A stretch of DNA of 64,000 bases from Candidatus Enterococcus murrayae. Its GTDB lineage: Bacteria > Bacillota > Bacilli > Lactobacillales > Enterococcaceae. Of this stretch, positions 26,151-33,301 are shown piece after piece. A model generated the notes under the pieces. That model made no database searches. It was given only the letters and a program-made list of their open reading frames with translations, and was not told the origin of the DNA. The position numbers were made by a program, and so were the translations under genes. Where the stretch lies: assembly GCF_017315985.1 (NCBI RefSeq), contig NZ_JAFLVR010000001.1, positions 124,001 to 188,000 of the forward strand, read 5' to 3'. Position 1 is the first letter of the stretch. Each line of letters starts with the position of its first letter.

Positions 26151-27403
26151 TTTTTGACCTCCTCCTTCTCAAAGAGTTCATCCGTATAATCTTTGTATTC
26201 TTTTAACACTTGCAACATTCGCCATTCAATACTTCCTTCTGATAATAGGTAGTAATAGAAACAAGGTTGATCTTGACCAATTCGATGGGTTCTTTTTTTA
26301 CTTTGTTCAAATAGTTCACTTTCATCAGTAAGTGTGAAATAGATAATCTTATTGGACTTTTGAAGGTTTAACCCTCTTGCTCCTGCCTTATATTGGATTA
26401 GCGTGATGCTATTGTTCTTTTCTTCATACGCTGATAAATCTCGCATCTGACCATTTACAGTGCTTACAGGTCTTTCTAACTCTTCACACAATTGACTTAT
26501 TATTTCGTATTCCTTTTTAAAGTTATAGAAAACTATTAGCCTATCATTCGTCGATTGAATCAACTCTTTTAATCGTTGAACTTTATTCTTGTTCATGAAT
26601 CCAGCAAATTGACGAAGATACATTTTAGCGCTTGCTGGAGTATCGCCTACGATGGTTTCACCTTCATATTCAGCGATATGATGTTTTGAAAACTCTTTGT
26701 ACAGCTTGGTATTCTTCACATTCACATTGATATGGTTTTGTGGTGGAAGGTCAAAGACTTCTTCCGTCTTCATGAATACCGCACCATATTTCGTTAGCTT
26801 TCTCTTCAAGCGATCGACATTTTTATAACCAACGATCTTGTACCCACCATCAATTTCATCCCATTCACGTTCTGTATACTGTTTTAGGAATAAGTCTTTA
26901 CTGATCTTCCAACCTAGAAGATTGACTTGAGAAACAATCTCTTCATATTTTCCGCTAACTGGTGTACCGCTAAGCAAGATAACATTGTTTGGGTGTAGCT
27001 TCTCTAAGACGAATTTCGAGCGATTAGAACGTTCGTTTTTAATCATGGAAGATTCATCCAGTAATAGCGTAAAGTCTTCTAAACGAGTTAATTCGTCCCT
27101 TCTCCACGCCTTGTCATAGTTGATGATCAACACTGATTCTGGTGGTATGATTTCCAACGATTGTTTCTCATATACGATTACTTTGTATTCTTGATAGTAA
27201 GTTTCAAAATGTTCTTTCCAATCGGATATTTGCGATTTTTGACAAACGACTAAATTGTATGGTGTATTCAATTCCCATAGTTTTTCTGACCCAACAAAGG
27301 TCTTTCCTAATCCCATATCAAGGTAATAAGCAACTCGATTCTTTTCATAGGTTTCATTGAGTGCTTCTTCTTGGTGTTTGAAGAGTTTGACTAGGTTAGA
27401 CAT
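26147..27403 (-). CDS. SNF2-family DNA helicase/ATPase
   Basis: A 418-residue SF2 ATPase, short for the family and lacking extra domains. Visible motifs: I MGLGKTF near residue 31, II LLLDESSMIK (DESS in place of DEAH), III LLSGTPVSG, V GARGLNLQKSN and VI EQSKKRTHRIGQ. Phage SNF2 proteins next to VRR-NUC genes are thought to remodel or translocate on DNA during replication or recombination. It follows a 130-residue coiled-coil protein with eight bases of overlap. Confidence 0.9.
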   Translation of the reverse strand: MSNLVKLFKHQEEALNETYEKNRVAYYLDMGLGKTFVGSEKLWELNTPYNLVVCQKSQISDWKEHFETYYQEYKVIVYEKQSLEIIPPESVLIINYDKAWRRDELTRLEDFTLLLDESSMIKNERSNRSKFVLEKLHPNNVILLSGTPVSGKYEEIVSQVNLLGWKISKDLFLKQYTEREWDEIDGGYKIVGYKNVDRLKRKLTKYGAVFMKTEEVFDLPPQNHINVNVKNTKLYKEFSKHHIAEYEGETIVGDTPASAKMYLRQFAGFMNKNKVQRLKELIQSTNDRLIVFYNFKKEYEIISQLCEELERPVSTVNGQMRDLSAYEEKNNSITLIQYKAGARGLNLQKSNKIIYFTLTDESELFEQSKKRTHRIGQDQPCFYYYLLSEGSIEWRMLQVLKEYKDYTDELFEKEEVKK

Positions 27404-27788
27404 TGCCTTCCAAACTGTCCAATGTATCCAATAACATCTTCAACTCAATGTCATCTTGAGCTAATTCATTCAGTTTCTTACGCTGCAAAGCTTCTTTAGC
27501 TTTTTCATCAATTTTGGCTTTCAAAGATTCGATTTTTCGTTGTTGCTCTTTTTGATTATCAATGTGAGAAGTGTCAACTTTTTGAATGATGAATGATTTA
27601 GCTGCTTTACGAATAACATCCTTATACGCAATGAATTCTGCTACCGCATAACCATATTGAGTTTCAACAACCACTAAATCACCTTCGTTTAAATCAGGGA
27701 TCATTGTGAGATAGTGATAAACCTTTTCCGTTCTTCGTTGTCTTTCCAAATCGTTGATAAATCTTACTGATGCTTTCAATGTTTTCAT
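27396..27788 (-). CDS. Hypothetical phage protein with coiled coil, 130 aa
   Basis: Residues ~30-80 (LNEGDLVVVETQYGYAVAEF) resemble a small SH3-like beta barrel; residues ~80-125 are a charged coiled coil. The gene overlaps the SNF2 gene. I do not recognise a named family; similar short proteins precede SNF2 genes in other Gram-positive phages. A role in helping the helicase is possible by context only. Confidence 0.65.
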   Translation of the reverse strand: MKTLKASVRFINDLERQRRTEKVYHYLTMIPDLNEGDLVVVETQYGYAVAEFIAYKDVIRKAAKSFIIQKVDTSHIDNQKEQQRKIESLKAKIDEKAKEALQRKKLNELAQDDIELKMLLDTLDSLEGNV

Positions 27789-27820
27789 GTGTTACACTCT
27801 CCTTAGTTAGTAATATTTAT

Positions 27821-28027
27821 TTAATGGCTGGTATCGTCTGCCAACGATACTGGCTCTTTTTTTAGAATGATGTGTTCTTTTCGGTTTCCGATAACTTTGT
27901 ATAGTCGATTATTGTCCTCAAGAATGTATTCACCTTCACTGGTACTAATGTATGTCAGTGCTCCACTTGATTTTTTTGACCAAACTTCAATATTGTTGTC
28001 AAAAAAGTATTCTTCTACTGGATTCAT
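27821..28027 (-). CDS. Hypothetical phage protein, 68 aa
   Basis: A small protein with a possible beta sheet (SGALTYISTSEGEYILEDNN). Not recognised. Its start overlaps the upstream stop (ATGA), in line with translational coupling. Confidence 0.55.
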   Translation of the reverse strand: MNPVEEYFFDNNIEVWSKKSSGALTYISTSEGEYILEDNNRLYKVIGNRKEHIILKKEPVSLADDTSH

Positions 28028-28269
28028 TTTTCACCCTCCTTCTCCGTTTTCAATCGCATTGCTTCATTTGCTAGCTCACTCCAAGACCAACTAACCTCAT
28101 CACCATTCGCAAATCTAATTACTGGTGATTGTCCCCATGTTGTTAATAACTCAAACTCTTCGCCGTTGTCTAAAGTTCCCTTTCCAACATAAATTGTTGG
28201 TGTGATTGAATAAACCTTTTGCCCTTCTTCATTAATTGAATATTTGTCTTTTGATTTATACTTTGGCAT
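28024..28269 (-). CDS. Hypothetical phage protein, 81 aa
   Basis: A basic-to-acidic small protein with beta strands in the middle (QKVYSITPTIYVGKGTLDNG, then VIRFANGDEVSWSWSEL). Not recognised. It is directly coupled to the next gene and separated by two bases from the small membrane protein upstream. Confidence 0.55.
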   Translation of the reverse strand: MPKYKSKDKYSINEEGQKVYSITPTIYVGKGTLDNGEEFELLTTWGQSPVIRFANGDEVSWSWSELANEAMRLKTEKEGEK

Positions 28270-28271
28270 TT

Positions 28272-28427
28272 TTATTCATCTCCTCTCAACGTTCTTCGTT
28301 TCCCTTCCCAACCAATTGATAATAGAAATAAGCAGATATAGGCATAAGCGAACCAAACATTAATTAAAGTGAATGCTGGAATTGCTACCATTGATAAAAG
28401 AGTTGCTTGGAAGTTAATACGCTTCAT
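28272..28427 (-). CDS. Small membrane protein, 51 aa
   Basis: A short gene from ATG 28427 with GGGGTATGAGG just upstream. After a basic start (MKRINFQ) residues 8-40 are hydrophobic (LLSMVAIPAFTLINVWFAYA and on), enough for one long or two short membrane helices, followed by a basic tail. Not recognised. Single-helix proteins in the early region of temperate phages can block superinfection or alter the cell, but no function can be given. Confidence 0.5.
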   Translation of the reverse strand: MKRINFQATLLSMVAIPAFTLINVWFAYAYICLFLLSIGWEGKRRTLRGDE

Positions 28428-28429
28428 CC

Positions 28430-28723
28430 TCATACCCCTTTCTTCGTGTGGGTCAACATGTATTCATCAATTGCTCGTTTGTCATATCGTTTATGTTTAT
28501 TAGATGGTCCAAGTTTAATTTCAGGTAATCCGTCATTTACTAATTTGTTGAAATCAGTAGCGTCAATACCACCGATATAGGCACGAGCATCTTTCTGCTG
28601 CAGATACCTGCTTTCGTCTGATTTCTCTTTCATGAAGATTTGGAACGCATCACGGACAATTGAAACAACAGATTCACGTAACCTGTTCAAAAACTCATCA
28701 CTTAATACTGACACTGTTATCAC
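28430..28723 (-). CDS. Excisionase-like helix-turn-helix protein
   Basis: A 97-residue protein. The C-terminal half, QQKDARAYIGGIDATDFNKL then LPEIKLGPSNKHKRYDKRAI, reads as a winged-helix of the HTH_17/MerR-like excisionase type in which the sequence after the recognition helix ends with an R-Y-D-K pattern. It lies just downstream of cro in the early operon. A role in excision or in early gene control is plausible. Confidence 0.6.
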   Translation of the reverse strand: MITVSVLSDEFLNRLRESVVSIVRDAFQIFMKEKSDESRYLQQKDARAYIGGIDATDFNKLVNDGLPEIKLGPSNKHKRYDKRAIDEYMLTHTKKGV

Positions 28724-28785
28724 CTCCTAGTTATTTAACTACTTAATCCGTTGTTTTTTCTCGGTAGTAACTACTAAACTCGTTT

Positions 28786-28983
28786 TTACTTCCAAAAAAA
28801 AATGGCATCAGGTGAAACCATATAAATTGATGGAATTTTCTCTACATATTCATATTTCATCAATTTTGGATTTTCTTCCCATTTAGCTAGAGTTTGATAG
28901 TGAACATTGAATTTTTCTGCCGCTTCTTGTTGCGATAATCCCATTAATACACGAGCTGCTTCTAAAGAAATTTTCTTTGTCAT
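28786..28983 (-). CDS. Cro-like repressor
   Basis: A 65-residue HTH protein (ARVLMGLSQQEAAEKFNVHY then QTLAKWEENPKLM is a classical XRE helix-turn-helix). It is the first gene leftward from the immunity region, after AAAGGAGG, and is the expected Cro counterpart to the CI-like repressor. Four AACTCGTT-type operators lie around it. Confidence 0.85.
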   Translation of the reverse strand: MTKKISLEAARVLMGLSQQEAAEKFNVHYQTLAKWEENPKLMKYEYVEKIPSIYMVSPDAIFFWK

Positions 28984-29009
28984 TTCGTTTCCTCCTTTCT
29001 ACACACAAA

Positions 29010-29038
29010 ACTTTACACGATTAAACTCGTTTCGTCAA
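29010..29038 (-). promoter_or_regulatory. Early leftward promoter (cro operon)
   Basis: On the minus strand TTGACG and TAAAGT are separated by 17 bases, close to sigma-A consensus. One AACTCGTT operator (29021-29034) fills the spacer, so repressor binding would block this promoter directly. Confidence 0.75.
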
Positions 29039-29091
29039 CGATTAATTCCGTTTTTTTATTTAAAAAACAAAGTTATTTAACGAGTTTATGA

Positions 29092-29122
29092 TTGATTAAA
29101 ACGAAAAAACTCGTTATTATAG
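29092..29122 (+). promoter_or_regulatory. Probable repressor promoter
   Basis: TTGATT near 29092 and TATAGT at 29117 lie about 19 bases apart on the plus strand upstream of the repressor gene. An operator (29104-29119) overlaps the spacer and -10 region, suggesting autoregulation. The spacing is longer than ideal. Confidence 0.45.
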
Positions 29123-29157
29123 TATTTATCAAATAGATAAAAAAAGGAGTAAATAAC

Positions 29158-29634
29158 ATGGGCAGACCTCCAATTAATGAGTTTGAAAGAAAACTACGTG
29201 AAGATATTTCAAACAACTTAAAAAGAATTACTAAAGGAAAGACTCAAGCTCAAATTTCTGAACTCACTGGTATCCCAACATCTACCCTTTCTGGTTATTT
29301 TGCTAAACGATCAACTATTAAGGAAGATAATCTTGAGATAATCGCTGATAAATTTAGAGTAGATAAAAGCGATATTGATCCAAGATATAGGAAACCTGAT
29401 TGGAAAGACTTGGATGGTAAATTAACTGACAAACATTTTGAATCTATCAAACGTGCTGAAAATGCTCCTGATTGGGCTACTGATGACGATGTAATCGAGT
29501 TGGAAGAAGTGTTGAAGTCTAATCAACCAATGGCGTATGGTGGAATTGAGTTGAGTAAAGAGGATAGAGAAAGAATCAATGCTGTAATCGAGCAGGTATT
29601 TTGGGAAAGGCTTAAAGAGAAAAGAGAGTCCTAA
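29158..29634 (+). CDS. CI-like phage repressor (HTH)
   Basis: A 158-residue protein after AAAGGAG. An XRE-type HTH lies near residues 20-60 (KGKTQAQISELTGIPTSTLS). There is no LexA-type peptidase domain; the C-terminal half is acidic. Together with the ImmA gene four bases downstream this resembles the ImmR-ImmA system of ICEBs1, where the metallopeptidase cuts the repressor on induction. So induction here is probably by ImmA cleavage and not by RecA-driven self-cleavage (inference). Confidence 0.85.
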   Translation: MGRPPINEFERKLREDISNNLKRITKGKTQAQISELTGIPTSTLSGYFAKRSTIKEDNLEIIADKFRVDKSDIDPRYRKPDWKDLDGKLTDKHFESIKRAENAPDWATDDDVIELEEVLKSNQPMAYGGIELSKEDRERINAVIEQVFWERLKEKRES

Positions 29635-29637
29635 TAT

Positions 29638-30078
29638 ATGAGGTATTACTATTATGAGAATATTCGACAATTAATAAGAACTTTACATCGAAATTACTCA
29701 ACTTTCGATCCCTTCGCTATTGCTGATTATTTTGGTATTGAATACAAGTTTATTGAAACATCAGATGCATTTCATGGTGAAACAAGCTATATACTTGGAA
29801 AACCGTTACTTCTGATCAATGCAAAATATATTGATTCTCCTTATCGTTTTGTAGTAATGGCACATGAACTTTATCATGCAATTGAACATCCAGGTTTAGT
29901 TAGTTATTACACATCTGGAGTATCACAGAAAAACAAATTGGAGTATGAAGCAAATAAATTTACAGCAGCATTATTGTTAAATTTCTATACAGAAAGAACT
30001 GGAAACTCACCTATGTACTTAGAAGATTTGAAAAATGAGTTTGGTATTGGTGATGAATTTGATGAATTCTATTTTTAA
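29638..30078 (+). CDS. immA: ImmA/IrrE-type metallopeptidase
   Basis: A 146-residue zinc peptidase. The motif MAHELYHAIEH (HELYH) near residue 80 provides two zinc ligands and the Glu, and the EYEANKFTAALLL segment near 105 carries the third ligand Glu, as in ImmA/IrrE. In mobile elements it cleaves the partner repressor. It overlaps no gene but follows the repressor by three bases, implying one transcript. Confidence 0.92.
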   Translation: MRYYYYENIRQLIRTLHRNYSTFDPFAIADYFGIEYKFIETSDAFHGETSYILGKPLLLINAKYIDSPYRFVVMAHELYHAIEHPGLVSYYTSGVSQKNKLEYEANKFTAALLLNFYTERTGNSPMYLEDLKNEFGIGDEFDEFYF

Positions 30079-30166
30079 TAAAAATAGCCCGTGCTGGCAC
30101 ACGGACTAGTCTCCCCTTACAAAGGTTTATGACAAAGTAATTTTAACACAGAAAAGGGGAAAAAGA

Positions 30167-31054
30167 ATGTCTAACTTATTTACACTTATTTTCATTATTA
30201 GTTGTGTGGGGATTTGGTACTTTATAAAAAAATCACCGAACAAAAACAATAGAAATATTGCTATTGGGCTTGCAATAATTTCAATGGTGATAGTTGGTGT
30301 AACTAATCCATCGTCAGAAGACAGCACAACGAAAGAAGACAAAAAAGAAACTGTTAGTAAAAAGAAGGAAGAAAAATCTAGTAGTAAAAATTCAAAAGAA
30401 TCAGATTTACAATTATCTCTTAATTCTACTGAGATTGAAACCGATGATAATGGAGTCGCTAAAATTATTGGAAAAACATCGCCTAAGGCTAACGTTTCAG
30501 TTGGGATGGGCATTGTAGGAGACTCAACTGAGGCTGATTCTAATGGGGATTTTTCATTAGATTATGAACTTTCTGGTGATTCTAATAAGGAAATTACGAT
30601 TTACTCAACTTTGGATGGAAACACTAAAAACTCAAAGGTAACCATAAAGCCAAATGCTCAAGTCTTAGCTGCTGCTGCACAAAAGAAAGCAGAAAATGAA
30701 GCCGCAAAAAAACAAGCCGAAGAGCAAAAAGCACAAGAAGCAAGTATTCCAACAGAATATAAATCCGCTCTTAGAAAAGCAGAATCGTATTCAAAAACTA
30801 TGCATATGTCTAAAGCAGGAATATACGATCAATTATCTTCGGATTACGGGGAACAGTTTACTCCTGAAGCTGCTCAATATGCTGTAGATAATCTCAAAGC
30901 AGATTATAACGCTAACGCTTTAGAAAAGGCTAAATCGTATCAAGATAAAATGGCAATGTCACCCGAAGCAATCAGAGACCAACTTACTTCTGATGCTGGA
31001 GAAAAATTCACTCCCGAAGAAGCTGATTATGCTATACAACATTTAAACCAATAA
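30167..31054 (+). CDS. Ltp-type superinfection exclusion membrane protein
   Basis: A 295-residue protein after GAAAAGGGG. Residues 3-20 and 27-45 are two membrane helices; no lipobox is present. A Lys/Ser/Glu linker follows (50-75), then a beta domain (80-165: AKIIGKTSPKANVSVGMG, then SNGDFSLDYELSG) like Ig-type Big domains, a helical linker, and two copies of the Ltp helix-turn-helix unit near 205-245 and 250-295 (ALEKAKSYQDKMAMSPEAIR, then GEKFTPEEADYAI). In phage TP-J34 the lipoprotein Ltp with such repeats stops DNA injection by blocking the tape measure protein. Position between repressor and integrase is the same. Confidence 0.85.
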   Translation: MSNLFTLIFIISCVGIWYFIKKSPNKNNRNIAIGLAIISMVIVGVTNPSSEDSTTKEDKKETVSKKKEEKSSSKNSKESDLQLSLNSTEIETDDNGVAKIIGKTSPKANVSVGMGIVGDSTEADSNGDFSLDYELSGDSNKEITIYSTLDGNTKNSKVTIKPNAQVLAAAAQKKAENEAAKKQAEEQKAQEASIPTEYKSALRKAESYSKTMHMSKAGIYDQLSSDYGEQFTPEAAQYAVDNLKADYNANALEKAKSYQDKMAMSPEAIRDQLTSDAGEKFTPEEADYAIQHLNQ

Positions 31055-31060
31055 ATTAAT

Positions 31061-31104
31061 AAAAAAACACGTCTCTCTCCCCGACCAAAGATTGAGTGAC
31101 GTGC
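31061..31104 (-). terminator. Possible minus-strand terminator between sie and int
   Basis: CACGTC and GACGTG are inverted around a 24-base loop with short internal pairing; in minus orientation a run of seven T follows. It could stop transcription entering from the integrase side. Evidence is modest because the loop is long. Confidence 0.35.
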
Positions 31105-31177
31105 TAACATAAAAAACCTAACGATAGGCTTATTTAGTTGTGCCTATTGTATCATACGAAAGTGAGTTGATTCAATT

Positions 31178-32335
31178 ATGGCTAAGATAAAGGAATACCG
31201 TAAGAATGATGGTTCTATGAATTATGAGTTTTCTGTTTATATCGGAACCAATCCTTATACAGGTAAAAAAGAACGAACCACCAGACGTGGCTTTACTTCC
31301 ATCAAAGAAGCTGAACTTGCATTAGCACAAATTAGATTAGATGTTGCAAATGGAAAATTCAAGTTTAATAAGCCTGCGAAAACATTCGGTGAGGTTACAA
31401 AACTATGGTTACCAATTTACAAAAGGACAGTCAAAGAAGTGACATACACCGCTACTGTTTCAATCATTGATTTATTCATCACACCAATGTTCGGAGATAA
31501 ATTGATTGATAAAATTGATGTAATGTATTGCCAAAGAATCGTGAACAATTGGGCTGATGAACGTCCTAGAACTTTCAAGAAGTCGAAATTCTATGTTGGT
31601 AAGATTTTTGATTATGCGGTTAATATTGGTGTTGTAGATGATAATCCAATGAAGAAAGTTCTAATGCCACGAGTACAGGTTGAACCAAGGAAGATTGGTT
31701 TTTACGATAAGGATGAGTTAAATAAATTTCTTGCATATGCTCAGGAATTTGATCAAAACAAAGTGTATACTTTTTTCAGATTACTAGCCTATTCTGGAAT
31801 GCGTAAAGGAGAAGCCTATGCTCTTACTTGGGAAGATGTTGACTTTGAAAAGAATCAGATATCCATTTCAAAGAGTCTAGCTCGTGGTGAAAATAAGACA
31901 CTCTATATAAGCTCTCCTAAGACCAAAGGAAGCGTTCGAACTATCTCGATGGACAAAGATACTATGAATCATTTAAAACGTTGGAGAAACACTCAAAGAC
32001 AGTTATTATTGAAGCTAGGTCATCCGACTAAAAAGAATGACCAAAATTTATTCACTACTGATGAAAATGAATACTATCATCCAACAGTTGACAAACACTG
32101 GTTGAAAAGAATATATAATCAAAAAAACGTTCCAAAAGATTTTAAACAGATTTCTACTCATGGATTCAGACATACCCACGCTTCGCTATTATTCGAAGCT
32201 GGTGCATCAGTAAAATCCGTACAAGATCGATTGGGACATTCTGATATAACCACAACGATGAACATTTATGCTCATGTAACAGAAGCGGCAAGAGATAAAA
32301 CGGCTGATTTGTTCGCTGATTATATTTCAAAATAA
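31178..32335 (+). CDS. int: Tyrosine recombinase, phage integrase
   Basis: A 385-residue integrase. The N-terminal AP2-like arm-binding domain shows IGTNPYTGKKERTTRRGF; the SAM-like core-binding domain covers about 65-165; the catalytic domain has Arg in AYSGMRKGEAYAL near 210, His-x-x-Arg in STHGFRHTHASLL near 330, a second His in RLGHSDI and the nucleophile Tyr in NIYAHV near 368. The gene ends about 145 bases from a tRNA 3' half, the expected target. It directs integration and, with the excisionase, excision. Confidence 0.95.
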   Translation: MAKIKEYRKNDGSMNYEFSVYIGTNPYTGKKERTTRRGFTSIKEAELALAQIRLDVANGKFKFNKPAKTFGEVTKLWLPIYKRTVKEVTYTATVSIIDLFITPMFGDKLIDKIDVMYCQRIVNNWADERPRTFKKSKFYVGKIFDYAVNIGVVDDNPMKKVLMPRVQVEPRKIGFYDKDELNKFLAYAQEFDQNKVYTFFRLLAYSGMRKGEAYALTWEDVDFEKNQISISKSLARGENKTLYISSPKTKGSVRTISMDKDTMNHLKRWRNTQRQLLLKLGHPTKKNDQNLFTTDENEYYHPTVDKHWLKRIYNQKNVPKDFKQISTHGFRHTHASLLFEAGASVKSVQDRLGHSDITTTMNIYAHVTEAARDKTADLFADYISK

Positions 32336-32350
32336 CATGCAGTCAATCGA

Positions 32351-32373
32351 TTTTGACTACCCTTTTGACTACC
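32351..32373 (+). repeat. Two direct repeats TTTTGACTACC (integrase arm sites)
   Basis: TTTTGACTACC occurs twice in tandem at 32351 and 32363, directly after the integrase stop. Tandem 11-13 bp repeats beside int are typical DR2-type arm-binding sites of Gram-positive integrases. Confidence 0.65.
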
Positions 32374-32478
32374 ACAAGTATCATTCGATACCATATATAA
32401 AAAATTACGATTGTACATAAGTACTGATTTAAAGGTATTTACGTTTGTTTTGCACCTTGAAAAATAACGTACTTACTC

Positions 32479-32520
32479 CTCTGAATCAGGTAAGTGCAGG
32501 TTCGAGCCCTGCTATCCCAA
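32479..32520 (+). tRNA. tRNA 3' half at right prophage junction (attR)
   Basis: The sequence folds as the 3' part of a tRNA: anticodon-stem half TCAGG, five-base variable loop TAAGT, T arm GCAGG-TTCGAGC-CCTGC, acceptor strand TATCCCA and discriminator A. No matching 5' half exists upstream, where phage DNA lies. The only seven-base loop in register is CTCTGAA, which would read as anticodon CTG, but the true loop may lie outside the crossover core, so isotype is not certain. This is the remnant expected when a phage inserts in a tRNA gene; the intact copy should be at the left end of the prophage. Confidence 0.75.
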
Positions 32521-32524
32521 TAAT

Positions 32525-32564
32525 AAAAAGGGTTTTGTCCCATTTTGGGGCAAGACCCTTTTTT
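32525..32564 (+). terminator. tRNA operon terminator
   Basis: AAAAGGGTTTTG...CAAGACCCTTTTTT forms a long stem with a run of T at the end, right after the tRNA fragment. The A-rich 5' arm also lets it act for the uspA gene on the other strand. Confidence 0.85.
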
Positions 32565-32587
32565 AGAGATCTACTTGTCATAATGAA

Positions 32588-33019
32588 TTAGGATTTTACT
32601 ACCATCACATTAGAGTTAGCATGATTTACTACATAAGCTGTCGTTGATCCCACTAACGCCTGCTCTACAGCACCTCTTCCAGTTGCCCCAAGTATGATCA
32701 GATCCACTTGATTTTCCAATGCATAATCAATAATCTTGCGCTTAGGATTTCCTGAATCAATTTTAGTTTCATAGTCAAATTGACTCACGTTCGAATTGGC
32801 GATCAATTGCTCTAGTTCAATCTCCGCATTATTTAGATGAAATTTTAGTGCATCATTAATAAATGCCGGATCACCGATTGAAAATTTATAGTCGACTACA
32901 GTGAGAATAAAGAGTTTAGCCTCGTTACGTTCCGCAATATTTAACGCTTCATAAAATGCATCTGTTGATGTGGGTGAGCCATCCACTGCAACGAGTATTT
33001 TTTTATAGCTTTCTTTCAT
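32588..33019 (-). CDS. Universal stress protein, UspA family
   Basis: A 143-residue UspA protein. The N-terminal KILVAVDGSPTSTDAF strand-loop and the C-terminal ATP-binding signature LIILGATGRGAVEQALVGST (G-2x-G-9x-GS type) are clear. These cytoplasmic proteins bind ATP and help in stress survival. A sigma-A -10 box TATAAT at 33042-33047 and AGGGAGG upstream of the ATG support the start. It is the first chromosomal gene after the prophage. Confidence 0.92.
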   Translation of the reverse strand: MKESYKKILVAVDGSPTSTDAFYEALNIAERNEAKLFILTVVDYKFSIGDPAFINDALKFHLNNAEIELEQLIANSNVSQFDYETKIDSGNPKRKIIDYALENQVDLIILGATGRGAVEQALVGSTTAYVVNHANSNVMVVKS

Positions 33020-33170
33020 TGAAAACGCCTCCCTTGACTTTATTATACATCAACTACTTCTTTCTTTAAAATTAAAGGCGGCTCTCATTGAATCGGATAA
33101 TTTCAAATTATTTACCTAACAAAAATATTTTTTTTAGTATTTACCAAAATGTTTTTATGATAAAATAAAT

Positions 33171-33228
33171 TGAGCAACATCTTCCCCGCCAATTGGTATG
33201 TTTTGCCATTGGAATTGTTGCTCTTTTT
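33171..33228 (+). ncRNA. Candidate small RNA or leader hairpin before azlC
   Basis: A promoter-like pair (TTTACC near 33140, TGATAAAAT near 33157) is followed within ten bases by a long hairpin: GAGCAACA pairs with TGTTGCTC and inner CCAAT with ATTGG, then seven T. A transcript of about 60 bases would be made and end here. It could be a small RNA or an attenuator for azlCD. I do not recognise a riboswitch class. Confidence 0.4.
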
Positions 33229-33301
33229 TTAACTACTTATCCGCTTGTTTTTTTATTAGTTTTGGTCTAATATGATTAGAACAAAATGAGAGGGTGGATA
33301 T

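Larger units (their letters stand above)
28775..29119. promoter_or_regulatory. Immunity operators: four AACTCGTT-type sites
   Basis: The octamer AACTCGTT occurs near 28777, 29024 and 29109 and in inverted form (AACGAGTT) near 29079, most with flanking T/A that extend them to TTAAACTCGTTT-like sites. Three lie between the divergent cro and repressor genes; one lies at the 3' end of cro. They are the likely binding sites for the CI-like and Cro-like proteins. Confidence 0.75.
1..32520. mobile_element. Siphovirus prophage, right-hand 32.5 kb
   Basis: Ordered tail, head, packaging, replication and lysogeny genes fill this stretch. The right end is set by a tyrosine integrase followed by repeated arm-type sites and a tRNA 3' half at 32,479-32,520, after which chromosomal genes begin. 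The left end is outside the window, so holin, endolysin and attL are not seen. Late and replication genes read leftwards; repressor, ImmA, exclusion protein and integrase read rightwards. An HNH gene beside terS suggests cos-type packaging (inference). No broken structural gene is visible, so the prophage may be inducible. Confidence 0.95.

Noticed and set aside
30085-30110. CCGTG/CACGG hairpin after immA as a terminator
   Set aside because: The stem is short and no T run follows, so it is not a convincing intrinsic terminator.
1-32520. Search for holin and endolysin genes
   Set aside because: None is present in the window; with the leftward late operon they should lie beyond the left edge. 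The glucosaminidase at 34.7-35.9 kb has a signal peptide and surface repeats and lies outside the prophage.
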